Assembly (NCBI RefSeq): GCF_001482385.1
Contig: NZ_CP013611.1
Coordinates: 1,116,001-1,180,000 of the forward strand
Origin: Pseudoalteromonas rubra
GTDB lineage: Bacteria; Pseudomonadota; Gammaproteobacteria; Enterobacterales; Alteromonadaceae
Length of the DNA: 64,000 bases
Direction: 5' to 3'
Of the stretch, positions 36,209 through 44,414 are shown in pieces (position 1 is the first letter of the stretch; every line of letters begins with the position of its first letter). Below the pieces are notes generated by a model that was given only the letters and a program-made list of their open reading frames with translations, was not told the origin of the DNA and made no database searches. A program made the translations under genes and the position numbers.

Positions 36209-37063
36209 TTAGTCTCCTGCTTGCTGGTTTGGCAAGTAAAATATAGAAGCGACATCATCTCCAACACCTTCTTGAGTTAGATGAGTGAGAAAGCCTGGCA
36301 AGTTTTCCGACAGCCATTCAGTGCCCTTGCCTATGACGCGGTCGGTTATAGAGTTAAGTGTTAGCTGTATATCAGCTAATGAATCAGAGAAGCCATCAGT
36401 CACTGCACACATCATTTTAACTTCGTCCAATGCAATTATTTTGAACTTCCATTGCTGTGGAGCGTCGCTTTGCGAAAGGCTATTGGTTGTGAGCCCTAAA
36501 TTATTGTCCTCAGTGTCATTGAGAACGAAAAACTCTCCGTTGTTTAGGACGGCAAAAACGCCACTGTCTCCAATTGCTCCCACAAAAACCTGACCATTAA
36601 AGACAACCGCCAAAGCGATTGTTGTGCCATATGCGTTTATCGGTGTGGAGTTGAGCGCTAACTCATCTTCTTTAAAAGGGTGTTCCTTTAGATGTTCTGT
36701 CACTCTATCAAGCCAAGTTTGCCTCAATTTGTGCGCAAATCTTGGTCCAAAATCATGTCGCAAATGACTAAGCCAATTGCCAGGGTTATCTCTTGATATT
36801 TGCTCTACGGAGACTAACCAGTCCGATACAACAGAGCAGGCAGACTGAACCGCAAAGTGGGCACCAATATCGCTTCTTACGTAGCGAGCTGAACCATGAC
36901 CATCTGCTACTGTAAAAAGAACATATGGCTGTCCCTTTATATACTGAACTGATGTTAAGCAGGCATCTTGGCATGGTGTATTTTTTGATACGTGATTTGC
37001 TCCGATAACGTTGCCGCATATCAGTATGCCATAACGCTGATCGACGACCGTAGGTGTAGACAT
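36209..37063 (-). CDS. PP2C-family protein phosphatase
   Basis: 284 residues from ATG 37063 (AAGGAAAG 4-5 nt upstream; the open frame reaches 37132 but would overlap the vWA gene). PP2C metal-binding motifs: VADGHGSARY (Asp and the DGH box), GAIGDSGVFAV, CAVTDGFSDS and EGVGDDVASIFY. All metal-ligating Asp residues seem present, so it should be active. Removes the phosphates placed by the adjacent kinase, giving a reversible switch on the vWA or VirD4-like protein. Confidence 0.92.
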   Translation of the reverse strand: MSTPTVVDQRYGILICGNVIGANHVSKNTPCQDACLTSVQYIKGQPYVLFTVADGHGSARYVRSDIGAHFAVQSACSVVSDWLVSVEQISRDNPGNWLSHLRHDFGPRFAHKLRQTWLDRVTEHLKEHPFKEDELALNSTPINAYGTTIALAVVFNGQVFVGAIGDSGVFAVLNNGEFFVLNDTEDNNLGLTTNSLSQSDAPQQWKFKIIALDEVKMMCAVTDGFSDSLADIQLTLNSITDRVIGKGTEWLSENLPGFLTHLTQEGVGDDVASIFYLPNQQAGD

Positions 37064-37073
37064 TTTCTTTCCT

Positions 37074-37862
37074 TCAAAGTGGTGTTGACCAGTCGATTTC
37101 ATCATCGTTAATTGATTCAAAATCCTCTTCATAAGGAAGAGGAACCTCAGCCGGTTTTATTGCCGCATCAGCTTGGGCTTCTTCGGATGTGAGCTTGGAG
37201 TCAGGTTTCGAGACAGCTCGTATAGCACTCTCTGTTAGTACTTTAATGTAGTTCACCAACGATTCGGCGGTTTTGGCATTGAGGGTTTCCATTGGGGGTT
37301 CCGCTTGCTTTAAATAAGGTGAGACAAACTGGTCAAGTTGCTCTTTGTTATAACTACTGGAATCATTTGATATGCCTATTGAGAGCCTAACTGCTTTACC
37401 TCCCCAAGGTGATTTATTAAGTGCGTCTATCGAAAAATCATATTGTGACTCAGGATCAGTAGAGTAGCCATCAGAAAGTAACACCGCTACAGGAGGTACG
37501 TTTCGACCGCCCATTTTTTCTAAGGTTAATTCAGAGCTCAATAACTCAATAGCCTGGGCCGTGGCTGTTGCGTGTTCATTTGCATCAATATCTACCCACT
37601 GAAACTCTTCAATAGGGACTGGATCAGGTCCAACAAACCAATGAGCCCCTTTTCCGAAAGTTATAACGCGCATTTTGACGTTAACTCTCTCTTCGCGTTG
37701 AAGGTCTTCAACTTTTGGTAATACATTTTTTATTGCGTAATTAACACTTTGTATTTTAGTTCCAGCCATTGAGCCTGATATATCTACCAGCCAGAAGAAA
37801 TGTAAGTCTCGGCGTACAACTGGTCCTGCAATTCCGTTTTCATCAAAATCTTGAGCCTTCAT
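37074..37862 (-). CDS. vWA domain protein (TerY-like)
   Basis: 262 residues from ATG 37862 (AGGAAG 8 nt upstream); an in-frame start at 37913 lacks an RBS. The vWA fold runs from about 15 to 205, with a complete MIDAS: DISGSM (DxSxS), the Thr region ATATAQAIELL and the Asp in LLSDGYSTDPE. The C-terminal 55 residues are acidic (YEEDFESINDDEIDW) and could be a docking tail. TerY-type vWA proteins act as phosphorylated assembly factors in TerY-P triads. PP2C follows after 10 nt. Confidence 0.92.
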   Translation of the reverse strand: MKAQDFDENGIAGPVVRRDLHFFWLVDISGSMAGTKIQSVNYAIKNVLPKVEDLQREERVNVKMRVITFGKGAHWFVGPDPVPIEEFQWVDIDANEHATATAQAIELLSSELTLEKMGGRNVPPVAVLLSDGYSTDPESQYDFSIDALNKSPWGGKAVRLSIGISNDSSSYNKEQLDQFVSPYLKQAEPPMETLNAKTAESLVNYIKVLTESAIRAVSKPDSKLTSEEAQADAAIKPAEVPLPYEEDFESINDDEIDWSTPL

Positions 37863-37913
37863 TGTATTTACTTCCTGTTGTGATGCGGAAAGTTCACTCG
37901 CTGCGTCTAGCAT

Positions 37914-38187
37914 GCAAATTGTTAAAGTTACAATGCATCAAGGTGACCGGAAAGTTTCAAAATACCAAACCAGCTAACTCAATAGTAACAACAGGATAAA
38001 ATTTAACCCACAATATTGGTGATAGCAAGCGTTTATCCAATCGTGAGTTTTCTAATTGGCTCTAAGTATTGATACTAATAATCACAAGGGAATATATGCG
38101 TTACTAGTTCCGTTTAGCAAAAATAAACTCATCATTGGAACTGGCTCTCATGCTGCCAAATAAGAGGAAATTGCAACCGTTCTTAAA
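37914..38187. other. Gap inside the island
   Basis: About 270 bp between the VirD4-like stop and the vWA gene, AT-rich, large enough for a separate promoter for the triad. No ORF seen. Confidence 0.4.
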
Positions 38188-40689
38188 CTAAACAACTATG
38201 CTGGCCTGAACCCTACCAAAATCAATTTTAGCTATTTTTGATAAGCTCTTGACTTGATTAATATCAATTTCAGACTTTTCACCGTTTGTAAGTTGTAGTT
38301 TCCACTTTTGCTTAGAGCAATTCTTTAGTCCTAACATTTTTGGTGTACTGGTGCTTTCTACAATCTCAAGAAAAAGGTGTCCTGATGGGTTTCCAATTTC
38401 AGGGATATCTTCTCCAAATAATTTGCAACCGCTTGTCAAAATAAACTTCCTTCCATCACGAAGTTTCAATGCATAAGGGTTCTTTTGCACCACCAAAGTC
38501 GTATTATCGATTTCTATTTTACAATACTCTCCGAGCAAAAAGCCTCGGCCTTTGCTAATTTTAGCCCTATTTCCTCCGCTTCCTAGCACATTCCAAGTGA
38601 ATCCAGAGTGGTTTTTTAATCCAAAAGATGAAGTATCATTAGGGTTGGACAAAACTTCCATCACGACCTGCTCGCCTGTTGAACATGGCAAAGAAAGAGT
38701 TCTTGCTGTAAGTTTTGTTTTGCTTTTCAACGAAAAAACATCACCTTTGTTTACGCTTAGTACAAACCCAGTATCAATACCAATATTATCTTGCAACTTA
38801 GTATCAACGGATTCCCCCACAGATTTGAAGTTATTTATGGGCTCTGATTTATGGAAGGAAGTCTTTTCTATATTTGGCGAGAGTATGATGTTAGAAGTAC
38901 TCCCCGCAGTATCTCTCCCCTCATACCAATTTTTAGGAAAATGCTTGTAGTAATCATACAGTTCCAATAATGCTAATGGTCTGCCTTGAAAAGATATAAT
39001 CTGCCTGCGCGAGTCTCTTACCAAGTAATCAGTAGTTAGCGCGTGAGTGCTTAACAATGGAGCCTCGTAATAGGTACCATCTGGGCGCACCTTTTGCTTT
39101 TTACCACTTTTTTCTTCGATGTATTTTAGCGTATCAGGTTCTTGCTCATTAAAGAACTGAACGGCACGACAATTCGTCATAAAAGTCTGATAATTGTTGG
39201 GGTAAAGAGCTTTTAACTGGCCTATATTCTGCAAAACAGGCCACAATGTCACACCAAACCCTGCAAATAAGCCCATACCTACATCAATTGAATCGTTCTT
39301 ACCCAAGGCATAGCATTCATCGATTATATAAAGAATATTTTCTTTAGGAGAGTGTTTGTCTGTACCAAACGCAACTATCGACAGTTCAATAAACACTGAA
39401 AGAATTTTAACGAGCTGGGTTGATAAACTAGTAGATTGTATGCATAAATATACTGTGGTTGGTGAATGCTTCATTGCGCTTAGTGAAAAGTCAGAACGAA
39501 CCATTGCGTTTTCTAACCCTGGATCATCAAAGATATCCGTCTGTTCTTGCAATGTACCCATAACACCACTACGCTGCTCTGGAGCGGACCGAATGTAACT
39601 ATCTGCTGCGCGAGCTATTTTCCCATTCTGAGCACCTGATTGCGCCATGAACTGAAACAATGCTTCTTCAGCGTTAGTAAATGTAGCCCCGTTGGCCAGA
39701 CAACTTTGGTATAGCTCATCGTCGCCTTCCATTATTAACTTCCTGACATAGATAAGGTTCTGTTTTTCAGGGGACTCCGTTTCTAATACATGAACAATTA
39801 ATGCAGTAAGTAAGGTTCGAGCATGATTGGTAAAAAAAGCTGAATTAGGGTCATCATTTTTTGGGATAATCGCCGCAGAAATTCGTGACACGTGTGCCCA
39901 CAAGCGGGGATCATCAAGATTAAGCTCAGAAAGTGGATTCCAAGAAGCAGATGGAAAACCCGGCACACTGTTTTCGGGATCAAACACAAAGACATTTTGG
40001 CCCATATAAGAGGTGACTCTTTGAGATCCGCAACCGCGCCTCGATGCAGTAATGGAGGCAAGCTCTCCCTTCGGGTCAATCGCTATCACAGAACCTGGAT
40101 ATAGAAGCAAATTGGGAATTATTGCCGCAGTTCCTTTACCCCCTCTGGAACCAGCAATAGTTAGGAGGTGTCTGTCGTCTTTTGGACCAACTTTAACGCG
40201 GTTAAATAATCCAAACAACCTATGCTCAGGTAAAGGTCTTCCTAAAAAGATTCCACCTAATACGAATCTATAAGTTGTAGCGAGTTCCCACAAACTAAGA
40301 AAGCGACCTTTGTCTTCACCAGAAACAGGTTGGAACGTGCCCCACCCGGGTGGGATGTAGGACAGACCATATACTAACCGGACATATTTCAACTCCAAGA
40401 CCACAACAAACACCATACCCAATAAAACCACAAAACCAGCTCTCATTTGCAGCAAACCATCTGGGATATCTGGCGCTAGTAAAATCCAAATACTTGATAA
40501 TACGAGGATAGAAAAGAGCCACTTATGCTTCAATAAAGAAAAAGCTGCTATCAAGCACAAACTAGTTACAACCGAATAAATTAGGTACTGTGGTAGTTCA
40601 TCTGAATAATGACCAAAGCTGACACTGACAAAGCAGAACGCCAATATTAACAACTGTCTAAACCTCATGAAGTAATGCTGACGATTCAA
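38188..40689 (-). CDS. VirD4/TraG-like membrane ATPase with two C-terminal beta domains
   Basis: 833 residues from TTG 40689, next ATG at 40668. Four hydrophobic segments in the first 110 residues, then a T4CP-type RecA/FtsK motor: Walker A GSRGGKGT (Lys185), IAIDPKGE, Walker B ILYIIDECYALG and TMTNCRAVQFF-like sensor (FMTNCRAVQFFNEQ). The VirD4 family couples DNA or protein substrates to type IV secretion, but no T4SS genes are nearby. After about 600 come two copies of a beta domain (about 674-735, 771-833; LKNHSGFTW and LKNCSKQKW) shared with the kinase. The true start may involve the A8 tract upstream. Confidence 0.88.
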   Translation of the reverse strand: MNRQHYFMRFRQLLILAFCFVSVSFGHYSDELPQYLIYSVVTSLCLIAAFSLLKHKWLFSILVLSSIWILLAPDIPDGLLQMRAGFVVLLGMVFVVVLELKYVRLVYGLSYIPPGWGTFQPVSGEDKGRFLSLWELATTYRFVLGGIFLGRPLPEHRLFGLFNRVKVGPKDDRHLLTIAGSRGGKGTAAIIPNLLLYPGSVIAIDPKGELASITASRRGCGSQRVTSYMGQNVFVFDPENSVPGFPSASWNPLSELNLDDPRLWAHVSRISAAIIPKNDDPNSAFFTNHARTLLTALIVHVLETESPEKQNLIYVRKLIMEGDDELYQSCLANGATFTNAEEALFQFMAQSGAQNGKIARAADSYIRSAPEQRSGVMGTLQEQTDIFDDPGLENAMVRSDFSLSAMKHSPTTVYLCIQSTSLSTQLVKILSVFIELSIVAFGTDKHSPKENILYIIDECYALGKNDSIDVGMGLFAGFGVTLWPVLQNIGQLKALYPNNYQTFMTNCRAVQFFNEQEPDTLKYIEEKSGKKQKVRPDGTYYEAPLLSTHALTTDYLVRDSRRQIISFQGRPLALLELYDYYKHFPKNWYEGRDTAGSTSNIILSPNIEKTSFHKSEPINNFKSVGESVDTKLQDNIGIDTGFVLSVNKGDVFSLKSKTKLTARTLSLPCSTGEQVVMEVLSNPNDTSSFGLKNHSGFTWNVLGSGGNRAKISKGRGFLLGEYCKIEIDNTTLVVQKNPYALKLRDGRKFILTSGCKLFGEDIPEIGNPSGHLFLEIVESTSTPKMLGLKNCSKQKWKLQLTNGEKSEIDINQVKSLSKIAKIDFGRVQASIVV

Positions 40690-40698
40690 GATAATATC

Positions 40699-40714
40699 TT
40701 TTTTTTGTACTCAT
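40699..40714 (-). promoter_or_regulatory. Ribosome-binding site and ATG followed by an A8 tract, out of frame by one base
   Basis: On the minus strand AAGGAG is followed 6 nt later by ATG AGT AC and eight A. This is the best start signal for the VirD4-like gene, but in its own frame it stops after 18 codons. Losing one A (A7) would fuse it in frame to the ORF (MSTKKDIILNRQ). Slippage, contingency tract or a sequencing error could each explain it. Confidence 0.5.
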
Positions 40715-40835
40715 ATTAGACTCCTTCTATCCCTCTTCCTTGCTTGATTTAGTTTTTTTTTTGTACAATTATAATACCACCCGCAGCAAATATAACCCAA
40801 TCAAATTACATGATCGACGGAAAGGAGCAAATATT

Positions 40836-41231
40836 ATGGAAAAGTCTAATGTAAGGCAGGCGTTCAATAGTGCAGCTTCAGCACAAAGTAAACAAAAACA
40901 AGACTTTATACAACAAAAAGCGCAGGGTAATTCTTCTCCAGCCCTTGTACTAAAGCCTCCTACAACACAAAAAGCGATGCAAGCCCAAATGGCTATGGAT
41001 AAAGTGGCAGCACATAGAAATCAAGACAAAAAGTCACCAGAAAAATCACCTGTCAAACCATCTTCAAAAGAGCAATTTGCGAAGAATGCAGCTAAACAGA
41101 ATACAAAAACGAAATCGACTGAAAAAACTCAAGAAAAAACAGGAAACTTAAAACAAGCTTTTGCTGATTCGGCAGTAAAACGACCTACTCAATCATTCAA
41201 TCAAAGCGCAAAACAAGGACGATCTAGATGA
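40836..41231 (+). CDS. Small low-complexity protein with four QxFxxSA-like motifs
   Basis: 131 residues from ATG 40836 (AAAGGAG 9 nt upstream; the frame is open further upstream without an RBS). Rich in Lys, Gln, Ser and Ala, and likely disordered. A short motif recurs: QAFNSAAS (8-15), EQFAKNAAK (79-87), QAFADSAVK (107-115) and QSFNQSAK (119-126). No Cys or Trp. Divergent from the VirD4-like gene across a 146-bp gap that carries a second T10GTAC tract. Could be a substrate, chaperone or linker for the island's machinery; no homolog recognised. Confidence 0.75.
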   Translation: MEKSNVRQAFNSAASAQSKQKQDFIQQKAQGNSSPALVLKPPTTQKAMQAQMAMDKVAAHRNQDKKSPEKSPVKPSSKEQFAKNAAKQNTKTKSTEKTQEKTGNLKQAFADSAVKRPTQSFNQSAKQGRSR

Positions 41232-41450
41232 AGCTGATATTGTTGCTTAAAAACAATTAATAGTATGAGAAAATTCGACTGTGTTTGAACAGACTAAAAT
41301 AGTCAAATCAGAAGATTCACTACTCTTCAAAAGTACTGAAGTAATTTGAATAAGCTTGGTTTAAACAGGAGTCAGTTACACCCTCAGCATTTAAAACTCA
41401 CTGAGTAGACTCTATAATCCATTGAGCTAGGAAGCACCGCCAGTCAGGGA

Positions 41451-41485
41451 AGCGTTGTTTGATATGTACTATCTAAAACAACGCT
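41451..41485. terminator. Hairpin between convergent genes
   Basis: AGCGTTGTTT / AAACAACGCT, a perfect 10-bp stem with a 15-nt loop, between the small repeat protein and the PhnA-like gene. T-rich and A-rich arms suit termination in both directions. Confidence 0.6.
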
Positions 41486-41508
41486 ATCCACACACCACCT
41501 GAAACAAA

Positions 41509-41844
41509 TCAGGCCTTTTTCACGAATTTCGCGGTGACCATCATTTCGCCTACACCATCGACCTTGCAATCCAGTTCGTGGTCTTTTTTGTCCAGAACAC
41601 GACGAACCAGAGCTTTAGTGCCAATTTTGATCACCTGAGAGCTGCCTTTGATTTTCAGATCTTTGATCACAGTCACTTTGTCGCCGTCGGCCAGCAATGC
41701 GCCGTTGGCATCTTTCACTGAGATTATATCATCTTCGTTGACTTCATTGGGGTTCCATTCATAGGCGCACTCCGGGCACACCAGGTTGCTTTGATCCTGA
41801 TAGACGTATTCAGAATTACATTTCGGGCAAGGAGGTAAAGACAT
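41509..41844 (-). CDS. PhnA/YjdM family zinc-ribbon protein
   Basis: 111 residues. N-terminal zinc ribbon [11 protein letters not shown] ... CPECAYEW, followed by the small SH3-like PhnA domain ([21 protein letters not shown]) with the ending [16 protein letters not shown]. Full length for E. coli YjdM. The historical name alkylphosphonate-uptake protein is not supported by biochemistry; function unknown. Marks the return to normal composition beside the island. Confidence 0.93.
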   Translation of the reverse strand: MSLPPCPKCNSEYVYQDQSNLVCPECAYEWNPNEVNEDDIISVKDANGALLADGDKVTVIKDLKIKGSSQVIKIGTKALVRRVLDKKDHELDCKVDGVGEMMVTAKFVKKA

Positions 41845-41960
41845 GCTGACTTACTACATTTTGATTCATTTGGCCTGCATAGTAATGGCTCGCACGCGGA
41901 TGTGCCAGTGCTAAGCCAATATTTATTGATTTAGTGCAGATTAGAATAAACTGGTCAGTA

Positions 41961-42830
41961 TTATAAACTACTTTTTGCGTGTTCCATCACAGTCAGTACT
42001 CTGGCTGGCAGTGCTGCATGTCGCGCTGTGCATAGGTAAATTGTCTCGCTCACGGGTTGGCTCAGCGAATGTACCCGTATCAGTTCTTGTCGGGCAAAGG
42101 CCTCAACCGCAAAAGCAGGCAAAACACTGAACCCTAAGCCCCGGCTAACCGGTTCAAGGATCAGGCTTATCTGATTAGAAAACCCTTTACGCGCAAACTG
42201 TGCACAATGCTGGAACTGGGCAAAGTTAGCTCTGAGTAGCAACTCACTATGGTGTGCGCCATCGGGGTGGTCGATAAACCCCAATAACTGCAAGCTCTCC
42301 CAGCTGGGTTCATCTATCTCAGCTGGCGTAACCAGCAACAAGGGTTCCGTCGCTATCGCCTCGCTCATTACTTCGGCCGTCTTAGCCGCGACAGTGGTAA
42401 AGCCCAGCTGCGCACTGCCATCGGCTACGGCCTTTTCAATGGCCTTATTAGGCGCAAACCTGTGATCAATAACAAGCCCTGGATGGCGGCTTTGCAACGT
42501 CAACAACTGTGGATAGAGCCTGAGTCCGAGGCTCCCCGGCGACATCACCCTGACTTCTCCCTCATAAGGCGGGTCCTCCCCAATACTGAGTTCCAGTTCC
42601 GACAAATCTTGTAGTATCTTTGATGCCTGAACGCGCAACCGCTTACCCACTTCTGTCAGCTGAACCTGTTTGCCATCACGCAGTAGCAAGGCCACAGCAA
42701 AATGCGACTCTAACTTTTGTACATGCTGGCTCACCCCCGACTGAGTCATATGCAAGTGTTCAGCCGTGCGGGTAAAGTGCCCTATATCCGCCAGGGTACA
42801 AAATGTACGGAGCCAGTTGTTATTTATCAT
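41961..42830 (-). CDS. LysR family transcriptional regulator
   Basis: 289 residues. N-terminal winged HTH (FCTLADIGHFTRTAEHLHMTQSGVSQHVQKLE) and a LysR substrate-binding domain with EVRVMSPGSLGLRLYPQLL. Divergent from a VOC-family gene with a 93-bp AT-rich gap, the classical layout in which a LysR protein controls the divergent gene. Effector unknown. Confidence 0.94.
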   Translation of the reverse strand: MINNNWLRTFCTLADIGHFTRTAEHLHMTQSGVSQHVQKLESHFAVALLLRDGKQVQLTEVGKRLRVQASKILQDLSELELSIGEDPPYEGEVRVMSPGSLGLRLYPQLLTLQSRHPGLVIDHRFAPNKAIEKAVADGSAQLGFTTVAAKTAEVMSEAIATEPLLLVTPAEIDEPSWESLQLLGFIDHPDGAHHSELLLRANFAQFQHCAQFARKGFSNQISLILEPVSRGLGFSVLPAFAVEAFARQELIRVHSLSQPVSETIYLCTARHAALPARVLTVMEHAKSSL

Positions 42831-42923
42831 TACAAAAAATACTTATTTCGATAATTTTTAATAATTTTACATTATAGTGCGACGTTTGTAATCTGCTCAC
42901 TATTCAAACACAGGAGCGTATTT

Positions 42924-43430
42924 ATGAACCAGGTTTACCCACGTACCTTTTCACATATCGGTATCTCAGTGCCCGACCTTGAAAAAGCCGTTGAATTTTA
43001 CACTCAGGTCATGGGTTGGTATGTGATCATGGCCCCCACCGAGATCATCGAAGACGACAGCGCCATCGGTGAAATGTGCAGTGATGTATTTGGTCCTGGA
43101 TGGAAACGATTTCGGATCGCACACTTGTCCACCGGCGATCGCATTGGCGTAGAGCTGTTCCAGTTTGATAACCAAACCAGCCCGGAAAACAACTTTGAAT
43201 ACTGGAAAACTGGTATTTTCCATTTTTGTGTACAAGACCCGGATGTTGAAGGCCTGGCAGATAAAATAGTGGCCGCAGGAGGTAAACGACGTATGGCAGA
43301 ACCACGCTATTATTACCCTGGAGAAAAGCCCTATCGCATGATTTATATGGAAGATCCGTTCGGTAATATCGTGGAAATTTACAGCCACAGTTACGAACTG
43401 ATATACAGTGCCGGTGCATATCAGGAGTAA
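42924..43430 (+). CDS. VOC family protein (glyoxalase/dioxygenase fold)
   Basis: 168 residues. His in FSHIGISVPDLEKAVEFY and in GIFHFCVQDPDVEGLADKI, plus Glu in EDPFGNIVEIYSHSYE, are in the positions of the metal triad of extradiol dioxygenase-like and lactoylglutathione lyase-like proteins. CAGGAGCG precedes the ATG. Likely induced through the divergent LysR regulator in response to its substrate. Confidence 0.92.
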   Translation: MNQVYPRTFSHIGISVPDLEKAVEFYTQVMGWYVIMAPTEIIEDDSAIGEMCSDVFGPGWKRFRIAHLSTGDRIGVELFQFDNQTSPENNFEYWKTGIFHFCVQDPDVEGLADKIVAAGGKRRMAEPRYYYPGEKPYRMIYMEDPFGNIVEIYSHSYELIYSAGAYQE

Positions 43431-43438
43431 TATCTGGC

Positions 43439-43461
43439 AGGGCTGAACATATCGGCCCTAC
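43439..43461 (+). terminator. Possible terminator after the VOC gene
   Basis: AGGGC ... GCCCT stem with a 12-nt loop followed by ACTTATTT. Short stem; moderate support. Confidence 0.4.
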
Positions 43462-43480
43462 TTATTTACCAGCTTGCTTA

Positions 43481-43594
43481 TTAGCCCCCCACAGGGCAAC
43501 ACCCAGCGGTTATGCCAACCGCGGTGCCAATACCTGCACCAATCCCAATATACAGGCCCGGGTTAGGCCCGACTTGTGCTTGCTTATCTGTCAT
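43481..43594 (-). CDS. Small glycine-rich protein, 37 residues
   Basis: ATG at 43594 with AAGGAAA about 6 nt upstream; TAA at 43481. Sequence starts MTDKQAQVGPNPGLYIGIG and continues with GAGIGTAVGITAG, a glycine-zipper-like hydrophobic helix, ending CCPVGG. Longer relatives begin with the same NPGxxIGIGAGIG pattern, so this may be a true small membrane protein or a shortened one. It is encoded between the VOC gene and the two-component system, opposite to both. Confidence 0.5.
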   Translation of the reverse strand: MTDKQAQVGPNPGLYIGIGAGIGTAVGITAGCCPVGG

Positions 43595-43657
43595 GGGGAT
43601 TTCCTTATCTTCATACTAGATAGGCTTAAATTTATACACAGACGTAAACAAAGCACA

Positions 43658-43671
43658 ATACAAAATTGTAT
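43658..43671. promoter_or_regulatory. Dyad upstream of the OmpR-type regulator
   Basis: ATACAAAATTGTAT, i.e. ATACAA-N2-TTGTAT, 60 bp before the regulator ATG. Its reverse complement recurs almost exactly at 45864-45877 in front of the DUF1800 gene. Confidence 0.5.
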
Positions 43672-43730
43672 GCCTATCTCTTGCAAAAATACGATATGCT
43701 TTAATTGAGTGACGACAACCTCAGGTTTGT

Positions 43731-44414
43731 ATGCATATTTTATTAGTTGAAGACGACCCGGACACGGCTGAATTTATCTGCGCCGGACTTGCCCAGCACA
43801 ATGCACAAGTTCAGCATTGTGACAACGCAGAGCGCGCCATGTTAAGTGCCTCTGCCCACGCATTTGATGTCATCATTTTCGACCGCCTATTACCCAATAT
43901 GGATGGCCTCGACGCAGTACGGATTTTACGTGCCAGTAATGTCACTACCCCAATTATCATGCTCACCGCACTGAGTGATACCGCCGATCGGGTAACCGGA
44001 CTCGAAGCTGGTGCCGACGATTACTTAGTGAAACCCTTTGCTTTTGCTGAGCTGTATGCACGTTTAAAAGCCCTGGCCAGACGCCAGCCTCTCAGAGCCG
44101 ATACGCTGGAGCTGGTGATCGGCGAGCTGCGACTCAACCGCACATCCCGCAAGGTGCTAAGAGCTGGGCGGGAAATTGAACTGATGCCCAAGGAATATCA
44201 GATCCTGGAATATATGATGCAGCACCCCGAACAGCTGATCACCAAAACCATGCTACTGGAGCAGGTCTGGGGGTTTAGTTTTGATCCCAAAACCAGCCTG
44301 GTGCAAACCCATGTCAGCCGCTTGCGCAATAAACTGGATAAGCCTTTTACGTTTGACATGATCAAAACCATTCGCGGCAGTGGTTATCTGCTCACAGGTT
44401 CCACGGATGGTTAG
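43731..44414 (+). CDS. OmpR-family response regulator
   Basis: 227 residues. Receiver with Asp8/Asp9 and phospho-acceptor Asp51 (IIFDRLLPNMDG), Thr in MLTALSD and Lys in YLVKPF; C-terminal winged helix with PKEYQILEYMMQHPEQLITKTMLLEQVWG and the wing end IRGSGYLL. Its stop overlaps the kinase ATG by 8 nt. Likely targets: its own promoter and the MipA cluster, which share a dyad. Confidence 0.96.
   Translation: MHILLVEDDPDTAEFICAGLAQHNAQVQHCDNAERAMLSASAHAFDVIIFDRLLPNMDGLDAVRILRASNVTTPIIMLTALSDTADRVTGLEAGADDYLVKPFAFAELYARLKALARRQPLRADTLELVIGELRLNRTSRKVLRAGREIELMPKEYQILEYMMQHPEQLITKTMLLEQVWGFSFDPKTSLVQTHVSRLRNKLDKPFTFDMIKTIRGSGYLLTGSTDG

Larger units (their letters stand above)
32989..41231. other. 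AT-rich island: VirD4-like ATPase plus vWA/PP2C/kinase triad and accessory proteins
   Basis: Six genes of clearly lower G+C than both flanks. Five read leftward (VirD4-like, vWA, PP2C, kinase, beta-propeller) and one diverges (small repeat protein). vWA, PP2C and kinase are separated by 10 and 4 nt. The vWA-PP2C-kinase trio matches the TerY-P phosphorylation triad described in Ter-linked stress systems. No VirB, relaxase, integrase or tRNA is seen at the borders; ends are placed at the first and last island gene. Confidence 0.7.

Noticed and set aside
38188..40689. Conjugative type IV secretion system
   Set aside because: Only a coupling-protein homolog is present; no VirB/Tra channel, relaxase or oriT-like repeat in the window.
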